64,000 bases of DNA from DAIQRJ01 sp963708795 (GTDB taxonomy: Bacteria; Actinomycetota; Actinomycetes; Propionibacteriales; DAIQRJ01): the NCBI GenBank assembly GCA_963708795.1, contig CAVPUH010000012.1, positions 186,001 through 250,000 on the forward strand, in the 5' to 3' direction. This document shows, in pieces, positions 56,374-64,000 of this stretch (positions within the stretch are counted from its first letter, which is position 1; every line of letters starts with the position of its first letter). The notes below the pieces were generated by a model. The model was not told where the DNA came from. It saw only the letters and a list, made by a program, of their open reading frames with translations, and did not search any database. The translations under genes and the position numbers were made by a program.

Positions 56374-58874
56374 CGACAACCAGCCAGAGCCCCTCGGAGC
56401 TGGCCGCCCGTGACGACCTCGTGACGCTGACGATCGACGACATCGAGGTGAGCGTGCCCAAGGGCACCCTGCTCATCCGGGCCGCCGAGCTCATCGGCAT
56501 CCAGATCCCACGGTTCTGTGACCACCCGTTGCTCGACCCGGTGGGCGCGTGCCGTCAGTGCCTGGTGGAGATCCCGGACGCCGGCAACGGCCGCGGGATG
56601 CCCAAGCCGCAGGCCTCGTGCACGATCGAGGTCGCGCCGAACATGGTCGTGCGCACCCAGCTGTCCTCGCCGGTGGCCGAGAAGGCACAGCGCGGGCAGA
56701 TGGAATTCCTGTTGATGAACCACCCGCTCGACTGCCCGATCTGCGACAAGGGCGGTGAGTGCCCGCTGCAGAACCAGGCCATGAGCAACGGCCAGTCCGA
56801 GACCCGGTTCGAGGGCGAGAAGCGCACTTATCCCAAGCCGCTCCCGATCTCGCAGCAGGTGCTGCTCGACCGCGAGCGCTGCGTCCTCTGCGCCCGGTGC
56901 ACGCGGTTCTCCAAGCAGATCGCCGGCGACCCGATGATCGAGCTCCTCGAGCGCGGCGCGCTGCAGCAGGTCGGCATCTACGAGAACGAGCCGTTCAGTT
57001 CCTACTACTCGGGCAACACGATCCAGATCTGCCCGGTAGGCGCGCTGACCAGCGCGGACTACCGGTTCCGGTCCCGTCCCTTCGACCTGGTGTCGACGCC
57101 GGGCACCTGTGAACACTGCGCCTCGGGTTGCGACCTCCGGGTCGACCACCGCCGAGGTCTCGTCCAGCGTCGCCAGGCCGGGGACGACCCCGAGGTCAAC
57201 GAGGAGTGGCTCTGCGACAAGGGCCGGTTCGCGTTCCGCTACGCCGACGGTGACGACCGAATCACGCACCCGCACGTTCGCGGCGAGGACGGCGAGCTGC
57301 GCGCAGCGTCCTGGTCCGAGGCACTGCGGGTCGCGGCCGCCGGGCTGGCTGCGGCCGCCGGCAAGGTCGGCGTGCTCCCGGGCGGACGGCTGACGAACGA
57401 GGACGCGTACGCGTACGCCAAGTTCGCGCGGCTCACGCTCGGGACCAACGACATCGATTCGCGGGCCCGGCCCGGCACCGACGAGGAGCTCGCTTTCCTC
57501 GGTGCCGAGGTCGCCGGCACCGGTCTCGGGGTGACGTTCACCGACCTCGAGAAGGCGCCGGCCGTGCTGCTGGTCGACTTCGAAGCCGAGGAGGAGGGCG
57601 GCGTCGTCTTCCTGCGGCTGCGGAAGGCGGCCCAGAAGAACGGCACGGCCGTCTTCGCGATCGCCTCGCACGCCACCAAGGGCCTGACCAAGCTGAACGG
57701 CACACTGCTCGCCACCGTCCCCGGGGACGAGGCCCGGGTGCTGCAGAAGCTCGCTGCCGGGCCTGCCGCCGACGGCACGTCAGCTCTCGACCTGGCCGCG
57801 TCGGCGCTGCGGGCCGACGGCGCGGTCATCCTGGTGGGTGAACGGGCCGGCGTCGTCCCCGGCGCCCTGGTGGCGGCGTCGGAGTTGGCCGAGGCCACCG
57901 GCGCTCGCCTCGCCTGGATCCCACGACGGGCCGGTGAGCGGGGAGCCGTGGACGCCGGCTGTCTGCCCACCCTGCTCCCGGGCGGTCGTCCCGTCGCCGA
58001 CCCGGCTGCGCGCATCGACGTCGCGGCCGAGTGGGGAGTGGCCGGCCTGCCCACGACACCGGGTCGCGATGCGGCCGCCATCATCGAGGCCGCGGCCAGC
58101 GGCCAGCTCGATGCGCTCGTCATCGGCGGCGTCGAGCACACGGACCTCCCCGACGCGGCCGCGGCACTGGCGGCCGTCGAGGTCGCCGGCTTCGTCGTGA
58201 GCCTCGAGGTGCGCGCGTCGGCCATCACCGAGCGGGCCGACGTGGTGTTCCCGGTGGCGCCGACCGCCGAGAAGCCCGGCACCTTCACCAACTGGGAGGG
58301 CCGTACCCGCACCTTCGGCGTGGCGCTTCCGGCCGCCGGCGCGCTCTCGGACCTCCGCGTGCTCGCGACGCTGGCCGATGCGATGGGAAGCCCGCTGGGG
58401 CTGCCCGACGCCGCGACCGCCCGGGCCGAACTCGCGGAGCTGTCCGGCTGGGACGGCGTCCGCGCCGCTCGTCCGACCGCCGCCCGGGCCTCGGGTCGGG
58501 CTCCCGGCGAGATCGCACTCTCGACCTGGACGCAGCTGCTCGACGCGGGCCGCATGCAGGACGGTGCGGAGACGTTGGCCGCCACCGCGCGCCCGGCCCG
58601 GGCCCGGATCTCGGCCGTGCGGGCGGAGTCGCTCGGTGTCGTCGACGGCGACGCCGTGACGGTCAACCGGCGTGGCGGCAGCGTGACGCTGCCGGTCGAG
58701 GTGGACGCGGACATGCCCGACGGTGTGGTGTGGCTACCGACCAACAGCCGTGAGGGCGGTAACGTGCGTGCCCGTTTGAACGCGGTCCACGGCTCGAGCG
58801 TGCGCGTGACGAAGGCTGCCGGATCCGCCGCGACCGACGCGGCCGACCAGCAGGACGAGGGAGGTGCGGCATGA
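56370..58874 (+). CDS. nuoG: NADH-quinone oxidoreductase subunit G
   Basis: Largest peripheral subunit, 834 residues, that passes electrons from NuoE/F toward NuoI. N1b ligands are in FCDHPLLDPVGACRQCLVE and PQASC; the His-ligated N5 region is PLDCPICDKGGECPLQ; N4 is CVLCARCTRF and ICPVGAL. The extra N7 cluster is present: CEHCASGC and WLCDKGRF. The C-terminal molybdopterin-enzyme-like domain from residue 230 has no cofactor role here and is Ala-rich. ATG 56370 overlaps nuoF; it overlaps nuoH by four bases. Confidence 0.97.
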
Positions 58875-60289
58875 CGACGGTCACGCTCGCAGACGGAGCG
58901 CTCGTCGGCTTCGGTGGCGACCCGTGGTGGCTGATCCTCATCAAGGCGGTCGGCCTGTTCGTGATCGCGGTCGTCTTCACCCTCTTCAACATCTGGTACG
59001 AGCGTCGCCTCGTGGCCAAGATGCAGCACCGGGTCGGGCCGAACATGCACGGCCCGCAGGGTCTGCTCCAGAGCCTGGCCGACGGCGTGAAGCTCGCGCT
59101 GAAGGAAGACCTGACGCCCAAGGGCGCGGACAAGATCGTCTTCATCATCGCGCCGGTGATCTCCACCACGGCGGCCGTGCTGGCCTTCGCGGTCCTGCCG
59201 TTCGGGCCGGTCGTCTCGATGTTCGGCTACAAGACCCCGCTGCAGCTCACGGACATGCCGGTCGGCGTGCTCTACGTGCTCGCGGTCGGGTCCATCGGCA
59301 TCTACGGGATCGTGCTCGCCGGATGGTCCTCCGGCTCGACCTACCCGCTGCTCGGCGGGCTGCGGTCGAGTGCCCAGATGATCTCCTACGAGGTCGCCAT
59401 GGGACTCTCGCTGGTCTCCGTGTTCCTCTTCGCCGGCTCGATGTCGACCTCGCAGATCGTCGCCGCGCAGGCCAGCGGCAGCAGCGTGTCCATCGGCGGC
59501 CTGACCATCTGGCTGCCGAGCTGGTACGCGATCGTGCTGCTCCCGTCCTTCATCATCTACGTCATCTCGATGGTGGGGGAGACGAACCGGGCACCGTTCG
59601 ACCTGCCCGAGGCCGAGGGTGAGCTGGTCGGCGGCTTCCACACCGAGTACTCGTCGCTCAAGTTCGCCCTGTTCTTCCTGGCCGAGTACATCAACATGGT
59701 CATCGTCTCGGCGCTCGCCACGACGATGTTCCTCGGTGGCTGGCGCGCCCCCTGGCCGATCTCGCTGTGGTCGGGGGCGAACGAGGGTTGGGTCCCGATG
59801 ATCTGGTTCATCGCCAAGATCCTGATCTTCATCTCGTTCTTCGTGTGGCTGCGCGGCACGCTGCCGCGGCTGCGGTACGACCAGTTCATGGCCTTCGGCT
59901 GGAAGTGGCTGATCCCGATCTCGCTGGTCTGGATCCTGTTCGTCGCCGCCGCCCGGGCCTCGCGCAACACGGGCCACCAGAGCGGGTTCTTCGTGGTGCT
60001 GGCGCTCCTCGTGGTCGTCGTCCTCATCGGGTCGTTCATGCGCGACGTCGTGCTCAACAAGCGCGACGACGAACTCGCGGCGGTCGAGGCGCAGCAGGCG
60101 GACGAGCCGTTCGACGCGTTCGCCGGCGGCTTCCCGGTGCCGCCGATGCCGGGCCAGGTCCGCGAACCGGCCGTCGTCGGGGCGAGCGTGGCCGGCTCCG
60201 ACAGCGGCTCCGGCCCGGACGCCGTCGCCGCCCGCCGGGCGTCGGAACACCGTGAAAGCCCGTCAACCGAAGGTGACGACCGTGGCTAG
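58871..60289 (+). CDS. nuoH: NADH-quinone oxidoreductase subunit H with C-terminal extension
   Basis: Membrane subunit that anchors the peripheral arm and helps form the quinone tunnel, 472 residues with about eight hydrophobic helices. Conserved loop MVGETNRAPFDLPEAEGELV, then GGFHTEYSSLKFALFFLAEY. The region after about residue 400 is an approximately 70-residue Ala/Gly/Ser-rich tail that E. coli lacks. It overlaps nuoI by eight bases when the preferred start is used. Confidence 0.97.
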   Translation: MTTVTLADGALVGFGGDPWWLILIKAVGLFVIAVVFTLFNIWYERRLVAKMQHRVGPNMHGPQGLLQSLADGVKLALKEDLTPKGADKIVFIIAPVISTTAAVLAFAVLPFGPVVSMFGYKTPLQLTDMPVGVLYVLAVGSIGIYGIVLAGWSSGSTYPLLGGLRSSAQMISYEVAMGLSLVSVFLFAGSMSTSQIVAAQASGSSVSIGGLTIWLPSWYAIVLLPSFIIYVISMVGETNRAPFDLPEAEGELVGGFHTEYSSLKFALFFLAEYINMVIVSALATTMFLGGWRAPWPISLWSGANEGWVPMIWFIAKILIFISFFVWLRGTLPRLRYDQFMAFGWKWLIPISLVWILFVAAARASRNTGHQSGFFVVLALLVVVVLIGSFMRDVVLNKRDDELAAVEAQQADEPFDAFAGGFPVPPMPGQVREPAVVGASVAGSDSGSGPDAVAARRASEHRESPSTEGDDRG

Positions 60290-60875
60290 CTTCCGCAAGA
60301 CCGTGTGGGACCCGATCGCCGGGTTCGGCGTGACGTTCAAGACGATGTTCAAGAAGCCGGTCACCGAGGCGTATCCGAACGCGCCCAAGGTCACCGCGCC
60401 GCGCTTCCACGGACGCCACCAGCTCAACCGGCATCCCGACGGACTGGAGAAGTGCGTCGGCTGCGAGCTCTGCGCCTGGGCCTGTCCGGCCGACGCGATC
60501 CTGGTCGAAGGCGCGCAGAACACCGAGGAGGAACGGTTCTCCCCGGGTGAGCGCTACGGCCGCGTCTACCAGATCAACTACCTCCGTTGCATCCTGTGCG
60601 GGCTGTGCATCGAGGCGTGTCCCACCCGGGCGCTCACGATGACGAACGAGTTCGAGCTCGCCGACGACGATCGGGCGAAGCTGATCTACCAGAAGGAGGA
60701 TCTGCTCGCGCCGCTGCTGCCGGGGATGGAAGAGCCGCCGCACGCGATGCGCCTCGGCAACGACGAGAACGACTACTACAAGCTGACGACACCGCCGCCA
60801 CCGTCGGACGTGGTCTACAACGCCGGGCACCCCAAGGGAAGTTCCGGGTCGTTCCTGAAGAAGGAGGCCGGATGA
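60282..60875 (+). CDS. nuoI: NADH-quinone oxidoreductase subunit I
   Basis: Peripheral subunit with two 4Fe-4S clusters (N6a, N6b), 197 residues. The ligands are CVGCELCAWACPADAI and CILCGLCIEACPTRAL. GTG 60282 is selected because GAAGGTG is six bases upstream; GTG codons at 60252 and 60273 are longer alternatives. A Lys/Pro-rich end follows. It overlaps nuoJ by four bases. Confidence 0.96.
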   Translation: MASFRKTVWDPIAGFGVTFKTMFKKPVTEAYPNAPKVTAPRFHGRHQLNRHPDGLEKCVGCELCAWACPADAILVEGAQNTEEERFSPGERYGRVYQINYLRCILCGLCIEACPTRALTMTNEFELADDDRAKLIYQKEDLLAPLLPGMEEPPHAMRLGNDENDYYKLTTPPPPSDVVYNAGHPKGSSGSFLKKEAG

Positions 60876-61717
60876 CCCCGCTGACGGGCGCCGACATCGT
60901 CCTCGCGGCGGGCGTCGGATCGGCCGGCATGACCGCGGCGATGTGGATCCTCGGACCCATCGCCGTGATCGCCGCCCTCGGCATGATCACGGTCCGCAAG
61001 GCCGTGCACTGCGCGCTGCTGCTCGCGGTCGTGATGATGTGCCTGGCCGTGTTCTACGCCGTGCAGGACGCGCCGTTCCTGTCGGTGGTGCAGGTGATCG
61101 TCTACACCGGCGCCGTCCTGATGCTGTTCCTGTTCGTCCTGATGCTCGTCGGCGTCGACTCGGCCGACTCCATCGTCGAGACGATCAAGGGCCACCGTGC
61201 GCTGTCCTGGATCGTCGCCGTCCTCTTCGGCGTCGTGATCGTGGTGGCGTTCTCCCAGCTGGTGTTCACCCGAGCCGTCGGGCTCGCAGCGGCGAACGAC
61301 CAGGGCAACGTCACCGGCATCGCGTCGCTGTTGTTCACCCGCTACGTGTTCGCCTTCGAGATCACGTCGGCCCTGCTGATCACGGCGGTCCTGGGCGCGA
61401 TGGTCCTGGCCCACCGCGAGCGGCTCGAGCCCAAGAAGACGCAGCGCGAGTACGTCACCGAGCGGATGCAGGCCTACCGCGACAGCGGCGCCCACCCCGG
61501 CCAGCGGGTGCTGCCCGGCACCCTTGCGCAGCACAACAGCATCACCACGCCGGCCCGGCTGCCGGACGGCTCGCACATCGTCATGGCCGTCCCGGGCGTC
61601 TCGCCCGGCGGGGCCGCCACTCCCGGCGAGGTCGCGGTCGAGGAGAACGAGGTCGACGAGGTGGCCGAGCGCGCCGACGAGGCCGGCCGAGCCCAGCGTG
61701 GAGGTGAGCCCGAATGA
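60872..61717 (+). CDS. nuoJ: NADH-quinone oxidoreductase subunit J with C-terminal tail
   Basis: Membrane subunit of 281 residues with five hydrophobic helices, including VQVIVYTGAVLMLFLFVLML, the pi-bulge helix of this subunit. About 100 residues after the last helix form a polar tail ending in an acid-rich stretch (VAVEENEVDEVAERADEAG), not found in short bacterial NuoJ. ATG 60872 follows AAGGAGG. It overlaps nuoK by four bases. Confidence 0.96.
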   Translation: MTPLTGADIVLAAGVGSAGMTAAMWILGPIAVIAALGMITVRKAVHCALLLAVVMMCLAVFYAVQDAPFLSVVQVIVYTGAVLMLFLFVLMLVGVDSADSIVETIKGHRALSWIVAVLFGVVIVVAFSQLVFTRAVGLAAANDQGNVTGIASLLFTRYVFAFEITSALLITAVLGAMVLAHRERLEPKKTQREYVTERMQAYRDSGAHPGQRVLPGTLAQHNSITTPARLPDGSHIVMAVPGVSPGGAATPGEVAVEENEVDEVAERADEAGRAQRGGEPE

Positions 61718-62013
61718 CGACCAACGCGTTCGTCACCCTGTCCGCCCTGCTGTTCACGATCGGCGGCCTGGGTGTGCTGATCCGCCGCAACGCGATCGTG
61801 GTGTTCATGTGCGTCGAGCTCATGCTGAACTCGGCGAACCTCGCATTCGTGTCCTTCGCCCGCCAGTGGGGCAATCTCGACGGGCAGGTCGTGGCGTTCT
61901 TCGTCATGGTCGTGGCCGCCGCCGAGGTCGTCGTCGGCCTGGCGATCCTGGTGACCATCTTCCGCACTCGCAGGTCGGCCTCGGTCGACGACGCGAGCCT
62001 GCTCAAGTTCTGA
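61714..62013 (+). CDS. nuoK: NADH-quinone oxidoreductase subunit K
   Basis: Small proton-channel membrane subunit, 99 residues, three helices. The two buried glutamates of the family are in MCVELMLNSANLAFV and VAAAEVVVGLAILV. Gap to nuoL is 13 bp. Confidence 0.97.
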   Translation: MTTNAFVTLSALLFTIGGLGVLIRRNAIVVFMCVELMLNSANLAFVSFARQWGNLDGQVVAFFVMVVAAAEVVVGLAILVTIFRTRRSASVDDASLLKF

Positions 62014-62026
62014 CGAGGGACGTGTC

Positions 62027-63952
62027 GTGACGCCAACTCTGCTCGCCGCCGAGGCTGTTGCCCCCGCCTCCGGTGTCAGCACGCTGCTGCCCCTGTTGAT
62101 CGCCATCCCCTTGGCGAGCGCGGCGATCCTGCTGCTGCTCGGCAAGCGCAGCGACGCCTGGGGGCACTGGCTCGGGCTGCTGGCCCCGGTCGTGTCGTTC
62201 GTGCTCGGCGTGGCGATGTTCGTCCAGATGCACGGCCGGCCAGACGATGCCCGTGCCGTCTCGGTGCACATGTATTCGTGGATCACCGTCGGCAGCTATC
62301 ACGTCGACGCCGCGTTGCAGCTCGACCAGCTCTCGATGGTGTTCGTGCTGCTCATCCTCGGAGTCGGCTCGCTCATCCACCTGTACTCGGTCGGCTACAT
62401 GAGCCACGACCCGCGCCGCCGCCGGTTCTTCGCCTACCTGAACCTGTTCGTCGCGGCGATGCTGCTACTGGTGCTGGCGAACGACTACCTGCTGATGTTC
62501 GTCGGCTGGGAAGGCGTCGGTCTGGCGTCGTACCTGCTCATCGGGTTCTGGCTGCACAAGCCCTCGGCGGCAGTGGCAGCGAAGAAGGCGTTCATCGTCA
62601 ACCGGGTCGGTGACATCGGGATGGCGCTGGGCGTCATGACGATGATCGCCACGTTCGGTACGTCCTCGTTCTCCGGCGTGCTCGGGAACGCGACGAAGAT
62701 GACGCACACGACCGCCACGATGCTCGGGCTGCTGCTCCTCCTGGCGGCCTGCGGTAAGTCGGCCCAGTTCCCGTTGCAGAGCTGGCTGCTCGACGCCATG
62801 GAGGGCCCGACGCCGGTGTCGGCGCTGATCCACGCCGCCACGATGGTGACGGCCGGGGTCTACCTCGTCGTGCGTTCGCACGCCGTCTTCGAGATGAGCG
62901 CCTTCGCCGGCAACGCCGTGCTCCTCGTCGGCGGCATCACGCTGATCTTCGGCGCGATCATCGGGTGCGGCAAGGACGACATCAAGAAGGCCCTGGCCGG
63001 CTCGACCATGAGCCAGATCGGCTACATGATGCTCGCCGCCGGGATCGGCCCGGCGGGTTACGCGCTGGCCATCTTCCATCTCGTCACGCACGGCTTCTTC
63101 AAGGCCGACCTGTTCCTCGGCGCCGGGTCGGTCATGCACGGGATGAACGACGACGTGAACATGCGGCACTACGGCGCCCTGATGCGCGCGATGCCGATCA
63201 CGTTCGCGACGTTCTTGTGTGGGTACCTCGCGATCATCGGCATCCCGCCGTTCGCGGGCTTCTACTCCAAGGACCCGATCATCGAGGCCGCGTTCGCGCA
63301 CAACACGCTCGCGGGCATCGCGGCCCTGGTCGGCGCGGGCGTCACGGCGTTCTACATGACGCGGGTCATGCTGATGACCTTCGTCGGCCGGCGCCGCTGG
63401 TTGGCAGCGCAGCACCCGCACGAATCGCCGTGGGTGATGACGATCCCGTTGATCGTGCTCGGGTTCCTGTCCTTCGTCGGCGGGTTCCTGCTGGCGAATC
63501 TCGGTGATGGCATCACCGGTTGGCTCGAACCCGTGACCGGTCCGCCCGGCCACGCGGAGAGTTCGATCCCGAAGGGCGTCATCATCGCGATGACGCTGAC
63601 CCTGGTGGTCGTCGGCGCACTCATCGCGTACCTGTTCTTCGGCCGCCGCGACATCCCGGAGACCGCACCGACCGACGTCAGCTTCGTGACCCGGGCCGCC
63701 CGCGCCGACCTCTACGGCGACGTCGTCAACGACCGGGTGTTCGTCCGGCCCGGCTACGTCCTCACCAAGGACATGGCGGTCTTCGACGAGAAGGTGGTGG
63801 ACGGCGGCGGGACCGACCTCGCCGGTCTCGTCACCGGCCTGTCGTCGATCGGTCGGCGGTTCCAGAACGGCTACGTCCGAACGTATGCGCTGACGATGTT
63901 CGCCGGCGCCGCCGTGGTCACCCTGTCCCTGCTCCTGGTGAGGCTTTCGTGA
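62027..63952 (+). CDS. nuoL: NADH-quinone oxidoreductase subunit L
   Basis: Large antiporter-like proton-pumping subunit, 641 residues with about sixteen helices and the long C-terminal lateral helix. Family blocks are MFVGWEGVGLASYLLIGFW (with its channel Glu), KSAQFPLQSWLLDAMEGPT, and STMSQIGYMMLAAG. The GTG at 62027 has GAGGGA six bases before it. It overlaps nuoM by four bases (GTGA). Confidence 0.97.
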   Translation: MTPTLLAAEAVAPASGVSTLLPLLIAIPLASAAILLLLGKRSDAWGHWLGLLAPVVSFVLGVAMFVQMHGRPDDARAVSVHMYSWITVGSYHVDAALQLDQLSMVFVLLILGVGSLIHLYSVGYMSHDPRRRRFFAYLNLFVAAMLLLVLANDYLLMFVGWEGVGLASYLLIGFWLHKPSAAVAAKKAFIVNRVGDIGMALGVMTMIATFGTSSFSGVLGNATKMTHTTATMLGLLLLLAACGKSAQFPLQSWLLDAMEGPTPVSALIHAATMVTAGVYLVVRSHAVFEMSAFAGNAVLLVGGITLIFGAIIGCGKDDIKKALAGSTMSQIGYMMLAAGIGPAGYALAIFHLVTHGFFKADLFLGAGSVMHGMNDDVNMRHYGALMRAMPITFATFLCGYLAIIGIPPFAGFYSKDPIIEAAFAHNTLAGIAALVGAGVTAFYMTRVMLMTFVGRRRWLAAQHPHESPWVMTIPLIVLGFLSFVGGFLLANLGDGITGWLEPVTGPPGHAESSIPKGVIIAMTLTLVVVGALIAYLFFGRRDIPETAPTDVSFVTRAARADLYGDVVNDRVFVRPGYVLTKDMAVFDEKVVDGGGTDLAGLVTGLSSIGRRFQNGYVRTYALTMFAGAAVVTLSLLLVRLS

Positions 63953-64000
63953 ACCACTCCGCGTTCCCCTGGCTGACCGTGACGGCGGCGATCCCCATCG
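63949..64000 (+). CDS. nuoM: NADH-quinone oxidoreductase subunit M, first codons only
   Basis: A GTG at 63949 overlaps the nuoL stop and opens a frame that reads VNHSAFPWLTVTAAIPI before the window ends. Position after nuoL and the hydrophobic start fit the second antiporter-like subunit. Only 17 codons are seen. Confidence 0.8.
   Translation, partial: MNHSAFPWLTVTAAIPI

Noticed and set aside
57239..60250. 1003-codon frame opposite nuoG and nuoH
   Set aside because: Antisense to well-conserved genes, with low-complexity Arg/Asp/Ser composition; a shadow of codon bias.

Overview
The window is a 64-kb piece of a high-GC actinobacterial chromosome. Three things support this: the codon bias, the gene families, and the gene order. 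The order epimerase / acyltransferase / HAD phosphatase / glutaredoxin-like / hem genes, then hemL / phosphatase / resA / ccdA / resB / ccsA, then menA, pitA, menE, menC, menD, menG and a geranylgeranyl reductase, matches the known Mycobacterium tuberculosis Rv0501-Rv0561 backbone. Here a nuo operon follows directly, as in other actinomycetes. The genus cannot be told from the sequence. No tRNA, rRNA, CRISPR array, insertion sequence or prophage was seen.

Layout. 1-4 kb (minus strand): a cation/proton antiporter cut by the window edge, a DUF389 membrane protein and lipoamide dehydrogenase. 4-7 kb: epimerase, acyltransferase, HAD phosphatase. 7-20 kb (plus strand): a glutaredoxin-like protein, then rex, a joined hemA-hemC reading frame, hemD, hemB and hemL, then a phosphatase and the system II cytochrome c maturation genes (resA-like, ccdA, resB, ccsA). 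20-24 kb: small membrane proteins, the phosphate permease pitA and a DrrAB-type ABC exporter. 24-30 kb (minus): a very large BTAD/NB-ARC regulator and an RNA-polymerase-recycling helicase (HelR/HelD type). 30-41 kb (minus): menE at one end and menA at the other, and between them an eight-gene deoxysugar operon: binding protein, two permeases, L-rhamnose mutarotase, alpha-L-fucosidase, enolase-superfamily dehydratase and two Gfo/Idh oxidoreductases. 41-49 kb: menC, menD, a GNAT, menF, a divergent PhyH/AraC pair and menG. 49-64 kb: a MenJ-like reductase and nuoA to nuoM, cut by the right edge.

Most of the window serves one job. Heme, menaquinone and cytochrome c are made by its biosynthetic genes, and complex I feeds the quinone pool. 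Rex, which senses NADH/NAD+, is encoded in front of the heme genes. Rex-like operator sequences lie in the rex promoter and, newly noticed here, just after a probable promoter in front of the menJ-nuo operon.

Caution on quality. Between 16.3 and 45 kb at least sixteen single-base breaks interrupt otherwise well-conserved genes (ccdA, resB, pitA, the BTAD regulator, a hydrolase, both sugar permeases, the binding protein, menD, the GNAT). The rest of the window shows none. Several of these genes are usually essential, so most breaks are probably sequence errors; such genes are entered as CDS over their full reconstructed span. The hemA-hemC fusion should be judged with the same caution.
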